From the NCBI GenBank assembly GCA_023248915.1, contig JAHFDQ010000363.1:1-6543 (forward strand): a DNA stretch of 6,543 bases, given 5' to 3'. Origin of the DNA: Archangiaceae bacterium. Its GTDB lineage: Bacteria > Myxococcota > Myxococcia > Myxococcales > Myxococcaceae. Position numbers and translations under genes: made by a program. Each line of letters starts with the position of its first letter. Within the stretch, counting starts at the first letter, position 1. The notes beneath the pieces were generated by a model. The model searched no databases and was not told the DNA's origin. It saw only the letters and a program-made list of their open reading frames with translations. Shown piece by piece: positions 1 through 3,650 of the stretch.

Positions 1-188
1 CTCGAAGGGCACGGGTCGAGTGACGCGAGGTGCGAGTTGGGGACTTCGTACCATTCCCCCGGTTGGAGCGTGTCGATCGGGCCTGCGCTCGCGTTCCCGG
101 CGACGCCGAAGGCAATCGCGAGGCCGAGGCGCGCCAGCCTGGGCCTAAGCCGTTGGGCGCGATACCGGGTCTTCCGAGCCATTTTCAT
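1..188 (-). CDS. Secreted protein, 5' part only (runs off the left edge)
   Basis: The first 62 codons of a gene continue beyond the window, so no stop is visible. The start ATG is at 188-186; a second in-frame ATG follows at 182-180. A purine-rich AGGAAGGGA lies directly upstream (197-189) and serves either start. The N-terminus looks like a Sec signal peptide: a very basic region to about residue 20 (MKMARKTRYRAQRLRPRLAR), a short hydrophobic stretch LGLAIAFGVAG, and an A-S-A cleavage site at residues 33-35. The mature part begins GPIDTLQPGEWYEVPNSHL. From memory, a PG-x-WYE-[VI]-PNS opening occurs in bacterial secreted proteins with kelch or galactose-oxidase-like propellers; this is a weak lead because the diagnostic part is outside the window. 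The gene begins 72 bases after the beta-propeller lipoprotein gene stops and could share its transcript. The signal peptide and start are well supported; the function is unknown. Confidence 0.78.
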   Translation of the reverse strand, partial: MKMARKTRYRAQRLRPRLARLGLAIAFGVAGNASAGPIDTLQPGEWYEVPNSHLASLDPCPS

Positions 189-260
189 TCCCTTCCTCGA
201 CGCAGCGTGGCCCAGTTCCAGGGAACGGGGCAACCCGCCGGACAGCACGACAGCACGCCG

Positions 261-1499
261 CTACGGATCTCGAGGCACCGCCCACGGCCGCATCGAGGTC
301 GACAGGACCACCGCGTCCTTGCCACCCGCCCCCGCGTGGTCGGTCATGCCGATGGCGAAGAGACGTCGGCCGTCGATGACGAAGTCCTGAACGGTGTCGT
401 TGCCTGGCCCGCCCCACCTGGCCTCGTCGACGAGCGCGCCGTCCTCAGGGTTGAAGCGCAGCAGCGCCACGTCCATGCGCCCCTGGCCCGTGCTGTCCTG
501 GTTCGCCAGGACGACGACGCTTCCGTCCGCAGGGTCGACGCCGATGGCGCGCGCCGACTCGGTGCCGCCACCCCCCCACTCGACCTGCCAGAGCAGCGCT
601 CCGGTCATGTCGAACGCCCAGAGCATGAGCTGCGACGCGGGCGGCGGCATCGCCCTCGCGCCGACGGCGTACAGGCGAGTCCCGTCGGTGGCCAGGCCCA
701 GGATGTCTTCGAGGCTCTTCCCGGGGTCCCCGTACGTCCGGGACCAGGCCAGAGTTCCGTCCGCCTTGTCGAAGGCAGCGATGAGCGCGTCGCCGCCGTC
801 AGCCCAGAGCTCGCTCGTCTCGACGGCGCCGCCGCGCCCGCCGAGGTAAAGGTACCTGTCGTCGACCACCATGTGGCCGTTCGCCTCGTCCCACCCGTCG
901 GTCCCCCATGGCCTCGCCCAAACCAGGCTGCCGTCGTTCGCCACGCGAAGGAGCATGACGTCCATCGACGTCGAGTCTCCCTTCGTCCAACCCGAAAGCC
1001 AGACGCCTTGCGAGTCCGCGACCAGGCCGTCGACCTCCTCGTAGTCGTGGCCCCGCCCCCAGGTGAAGTCCCAGAGCAGCTCGCCCGTGTCCCGGTTGAA
1101 GGCGAGGAGGAACGCTTCCGCGTCCGTGGCCTTCAAGCTCTGGTAGGTGGTTCCGGCGACGTAGACGATGTCTCCCGCGACGCGGACGATGAAGGCCTTG
1201 TCGGTGGAGTGCCCCGGCCCCACCCAGACGCTCTGCCACTTCACGGTCGCTCCGTCCCGGGTCAACCGATAGACGCAGACATCTGGCAGAGCGGTGGAGC
1301 GGACTTCGAAGGTCGCCACGAACAGGTCGCCGCCGGGCTCGACGTCGATGCCCCAACCCTCGTCGGTGGCCTTGCTCCCGAAAGTCCGGTACCAGGTCGC
1401 CTCGTCGCCGACGAGCGGGCCCGGGCCCACGTCCGGCCTCGCGCAGCTCGACGCCGCGGCGAGCAACGCCAGGACCCGGCAGAACGTGCGGATGCTCAT
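261..1499 (-). CDS. Seven-bladed beta-propeller lipoprotein (SBBP/PQQ-like repeats)
   Basis: The 412-residue product is predicted to be an exported lipoprotein. The N-terminus MSIRTFCRVLALLAAASSC is a signal peptide with Cys19 as the likely lipidated residue; the lipobox A-S-S-C lacks the usual Leu at -3, so lipidation is probable, not certain. Seven repeats follow, beginning near residues 36, 88, 143, 194, 252, 304 and 358, spaced 51-58 residues. Each reads roughly W-x(3)-[WF/Y]-G, then an acidic/Gly loop, then a strand such as GDIVYVAG, TRLYAVG or RRLFAIG, followed by D-x-x-L-x-x-F-x-x-x-x-G-x-L-x-W. This is the pattern of the SBBP/PQQ-like beta-propeller repeats, and seven copies fit one closed propeller. 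No catalytic residues are recognisable; such proteins usually bind partners or act as scaffolds. The frame is open to 1592, but I chose 1499 because GGAGG sits six bases upstream and the signal peptide begins there. The gene lies 89 bases downstream of the AbiEi-like gene. Confidence 0.88.
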   Translation of the reverse strand: MSIRTFCRVLALLAAASSCARPDVGPGPLVGDEATWYRTFGSKATDEGWGIDVEPGGDLFVATFEVRSTALPDVCVYRLTRDGATVKWQSVWVGPGHSTDKAFIVRVAGDIVYVAGTTYQSLKATDAEAFLLAFNRDTGELLWDFTWGRGHDYEEVDGLVADSQGVWLSGWTKGDSTSMDVMLLRVANDGSLVWARPWGTDGWDEANGHMVVDDRYLYLGGRGGAVETSELWADGGDALIAAFDKADGTLAWSRTYGDPGKSLEDILGLATDGTRLYAVGARAMPPPASQLMLWAFDMTGALLWQVEWGGGGTESARAIGVDPADGSVVVLANQDSTGQGRMDVALLRFNPEDGALVDEARWGGPGNDTVQDFVIDGRRLFAIGMTDHAGAGGKDAVVLSTSMRPWAVPRDP

Positions 1500-1505
1500 C
1501 GGTCG

Positions 1506-1510
1506 CCTCC
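1506..1510 (-). promoter_or_regulatory. Shine-Dalgarno GGAGG of the propeller lipoprotein gene
   Basis: On the minus strand GGAGG is followed by six bases (CGACCG) and then ATG at 1499. It is the best ribosome binding site in the window and decides the start against the longer reading frame from 1592, whose extra 31 residues are Arg-rich and overlap the intergenic space. Confidence 0.82.
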
Positions 1511-1588
1511 GTCCCTGGCACCTCGCGGTGCGTGGCTCACGCGCTCGAGCCATAGCAGGGCACAGGCCTGCTGTCGCTCGACGACCCG

Positions 1589-2701
1589 TCATCGAAATCG
1601 CCCCGCCTCCATAGAGGTCTTGCGGCCATTACCGCCACCCCCCGTTCGCCGCTCCTTCCCGCTGCCCTTCGGCGCGCGCGAGTTCCTCCACGAGCTCTCG
1701 GCGATGCCACTTCGGCCGGATTGGCGCCAGCTCTCGACGCCGGGGGGCGGTCGCCAGACGACGCGCGGAGTGGCGATGGCGCGCCACACCCGGTCCACCA
1801 CTTTGCCCGGTTCGCGATCGAGCATGCCCTTCGTGATTCGCTGCACCCGCCACCCGAGCGCGGTCAGCTGCGAAGCGCGCCGCTCGGTGGCCTCGAATTG
1901 GTCGCGAGTCAGCGCGTGGACCCCGTAGCCGTCGCACTCGATGGCGAGCGAGTGCTCCGGGTACGCGAGGTCGATGGATCCGGGCTGCCCCTCGAGCGGT
2001 TCGAAGACCAGACCACAGCAGGGAAGTGGCAACTCGGCCGCGCGCAGCAAGTACCAGGTCCGCACCTCGAGGATGCTCCCGAGGGGCCGGCCGCGCAGGT
2101 GACAATCCCTGAGCGCTCGCCGAGCGGTCTCGAGTCCGGCCCGGCCGCGCAACGCCCGGGACTTCAGACGGTGCTCCAGGTAATCGAGGCGAATGAGCAT
2201 GCGGCGCCACGCAGCGTCGAGCGGTTGTGCGAACTTCGCCACCGTCAGATCAGCCGCTATGTCGAGGAGGGTTCGGGCGACGCTGGTGACCGGAATGCCA
2301 TTCACCAGGCGGCGGTCCGTGCCCGTAACTCGCGCCATGGCGATGCGCGTCACATTGGAAGGGCGGCGCATCCGTCGCGGCACGGAAACTTCAACCACGT
2401 CTGCATCGAACCCATCGAGCCCATAGAGGCGAGCCGCGCCCGCGTGGCTCACCACCGCGTCGGGCCCCGCCCATAGGCAGGCCGCGAGGAGGCGCTGGCG
2501 AAAAGCCCACGATGAGGGCGTGCCGGGCGCCGAGGGTGCTGTCGGCAGCCGGTAGACCCCGGGAAGCACCCGCTCGCATTGCTTCGCGCGAGCCGCGCGG
2601 CACAGCGCCATTCTGCCCAGGCCGTGCGCCGCCGCCTGGTCATTGGTGAAGAGCCCGTACTGCGTCGATGCCTGCGCGACCAACCCGCCCCAGTTCCCCA
2701 T
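1589..2701 (-). CDS. AbiEi-type antitoxin-domain protein with C-terminal DUF559/Vsr-like nuclease domain
   Basis: The 370-residue product resembles the large family annotated as type IV toxin-antitoxin AbiEi-domain or DUF559 proteins. Residues 6-55 match the AbiEi N-terminal winged helix (QYGLFTNDQAAAHGL, then RVLPGVYRLP). Residues 80-150 match the middle region (VVSHAGAARLYGL, IPVTSVARTLLDIA). Residues 205-310 look like a Vsr/PD-(D/E)xK nuclease fold: Glu212 in ILEVRTW, Asp244 in GSIDLAYP, Glu255-x-Asp257 in LAIECDG, His262, then LTALGWRVQRIT. These acidic residues are in the order expected of an active site. Residues 325-370 form a basic, Gly/Ser-rich tail of no recognisable fold. The ATG at 2701 fits where family members begin, although no good Shine-Dalgarno is visible. 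No AbiEii-like nucleotidyltransferase toxin is beside it, so it is a solitary member. Known AbiEi antitoxins bind inverted repeats in their own promoter, and an inverted repeat lies upstream here. DNA binding or nuclease activity is inferred; the true role is unknown. Confidence 0.82.
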   Translation of the reverse strand: MGNWGGLVAQASTQYGLFTNDQAAAHGLGRMALCRAARAKQCERVLPGVYRLPTAPSAPGTPSSWAFRQRLLAACLWAGPDAVVSHAGAARLYGLDGFDADVVEVSVPRRMRRPSNVTRIAMARVTGTDRRLVNGIPVTSVARTLLDIAADLTVAKFAQPLDAAWRRMLIRLDYLEHRLKSRALRGRAGLETARRALRDCHLRGRPLGSILEVRTWYLLRAAELPLPCCGLVFEPLEGQPGSIDLAYPEHSLAIECDGYGVHALTRDQFEATERRASQLTALGWRVQRITKGMLDREPGKVVDRVWRAIATPRVVWRPPPGVESWRQSGRSGIAESSWRNSRAPKGSGKERRTGGGGNGRKTSMEAGRFR

Positions 2702-2742
2702 GTGGAGAGCAGACCACCCGGGTCTGACGCCCGTTCGGCGGT

Positions 2743-2828
2743 GTTACAAATGTTCCAGAGAAAGCCAGGTGCCGCGGGCCTTCGCCTGGCGATGGAACCG
2801 AAACCCCGTTCTCAGGCACATTTGTAAC
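2743..2828. repeat. 86-bp inverted-repeat element with nested hairpin, upstream of the AbiEi-like gene
   Basis: GTTACAAATGT at 2743-2753 is perfectly inverted at 2818-2828 (ACATTTGTAAC). The symmetry continues inward to 2762 and 2809 with CC/GG and GAGAA/TTCTC, giving 18 matches in 20 positions, and outward with two G-T wobble pairs. Between the arms, 2764-2771 (GCCAGGTG) can pair with 2783-2790 (CGCCTGGC) around an 11-base loop; one of these pairs is a wobble. The arms are AT-rich in otherwise very GC-rich DNA. The element occupies the 254-base gap between the methyltransferase stop (2956) and the start at 2701; the rest of that gap holds no gene I can support, only a weak 5-bp stem at 2895-2907 (CAGTG/CACTG). 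Possible identities are a MITE or REP-like dispersed repeat, a structured RNA, or paired operators. No long T-run follows either arm, so a simple intrinsic terminator is unlikely. Confidence 0.7.
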
Positions 2829-2955
2829 GTGGGCGGCCAGCGGTGGCCGTTGGGCGCACGCGGCGGGGCGGTCGCTTCAGTCGCTGGAGAGTCGCAGTGC
2901 GTCACTGGCGCGCTTGGGCCGAGGCAACGTAACCCACCGAGCCCGCCGCGCCGGC

Positions 2956-3636
2956 TCACTCCCGAACCGCGTTCGCCCAGAGCATGTCCTGCTCGTCGGC
3001 GCCGGCCCGGGGCTGCACCCGCGAGCGCAGCACCCGAAACCCCGCGGCGCGAATTTCGGCGAGGATTTCCTCGGGGTCGCCGATGAACCTGCGGGCGACG
3101 CCTTCCACCACCTGGCAGCGGCTGGCGGGGTCGAAGGTCTCGACGAGTTGCGCGGCGGCGACCGGGCCGCACATGGTCGCGACGTGAAGCAGCCCACCTT
3201 CCACCAGCACGCGCCGGGCGCTGGCGAGCACTCGGGCGCGGTCTTCCCCGATGATGCAGTGCAGGCAGTGCCCGTCGATGACGGCGTCGAACGAGCCGTC
3301 CTCGAGCCCGGCCAGGGTGAGCACGTCTCCGACGAGGAACTTCGCGCGCGCATGCCCACCGGCCGCCTTGCGCTCGTTGGCCCATTCGATGGCGGTGGGC
3401 GAGATGTCCACTCCCGTCACCTCGAAGCCCATCTCCTCGAGCCACACCGAGACGTTGCCTGCGCCACAGCCGAGCTCCAACACGCGCTTGCCCGTGAAGG
3501 GCAGGAGGTCGCGGATCGCCCACTCGAGCTCGGCGATGTGCTCGACCAGCTCTCGGGGGGAATCCCAGCCGTCGGCTTCCCCCTTCTGGCGCAGCGCACG
3601 GTACTTCTGGTCGTGAGCGGCGTAGTCGGTCTTCAT
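2956..3636 (-). CDS. Class I SAM-dependent methyltransferase
   Basis: The 226-residue product is a small cytoplasmic methyltransferase with a seven-strand Rossmann fold. Motif I is VLELGCGAG at residues 52-60, the nucleotide-binding glycine loop that contacts S-adenosylmethionine. GVDIS at 75-79 supplies the acidic residue (Asp77) expected to hold the ribose hydroxyls. VGD at 102-104 is the motif near the adenine, and FDAVIDGHCLHCI at 117-128 is the motif IV strand. The central part continues IIGEDRARVLASARRVLVEGG, usual for methyltransferases of the UbiE/type 11-12 kind. The fold is near-certain; the methyl acceptor cannot be told. The HCLHCIIGEDR segment recurs, from memory, in an uncharacterised subfamily. 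The ATG at 3636 follows the stop of the repeat protein by 14 bases (3637-3650), which suggests co-transcription, though the only ribosome-site candidate is a weak GGCGGG. The same frame stays open upstream to 4440, but that extension is Arg-rich and lies inside the neighbour. Confidence 0.93.
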   Translation of the reverse strand: MKTDYAAHDQKYRALRQKGEADGWDSPRELVEHIAELEWAIRDLLPFTGKRVLELGCGAGNVSVWLEEMGFEVTGVDISPTAIEWANERKAAGGHARAKFLVGDVLTLAGLEDGSFDAVIDGHCLHCIIGEDRARVLASARRVLVEGGLLHVATMCGPVAAAQLVETFDPASRCQVVEGVARRFIGDPEEILAEIRAAGFRVLRSRVQPRAGADEQDMLWANAVRE

Positions 3637-3650
3637 CGAAACCCGCCGGC

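Noticed and set aside
1500..1592. Upstream start at 1592 for the propeller lipoprotein
   Set aside because: It would bury the signal peptide and the GGAGG site inside the gene and add 31 Arg-rich residues.
30..1928. Plus-strand open frame of 632 residues opposite the propeller and AbiEi-like genes
   Set aside because: It crosses two recognisable minus-strand genes and the gap between them, has Arg/Pro/Ala/Val-rich composition typical of the antisense of GC-rich genes, and shows no domain.
2895..2907. CAGTG-CGT-CACTG hairpin as a terminator of the methyltransferase gene
   Set aside because: The stem has only 5 bp and no T-run follows on the minus strand, so it is too weak to call.
2643..3086. 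Plus-strand small protein across the inverted-repeat element (CYKCSRESQ, then RWNRNPVLRHICN)
   Set aside because: The cysteines come from the symmetric TGTTACAAATGT-type arms, no ribosome site precedes it, and it runs into the antisense of the methyltransferase. It is worth revisiting only if the element proves to be repeated with a conserved frame.
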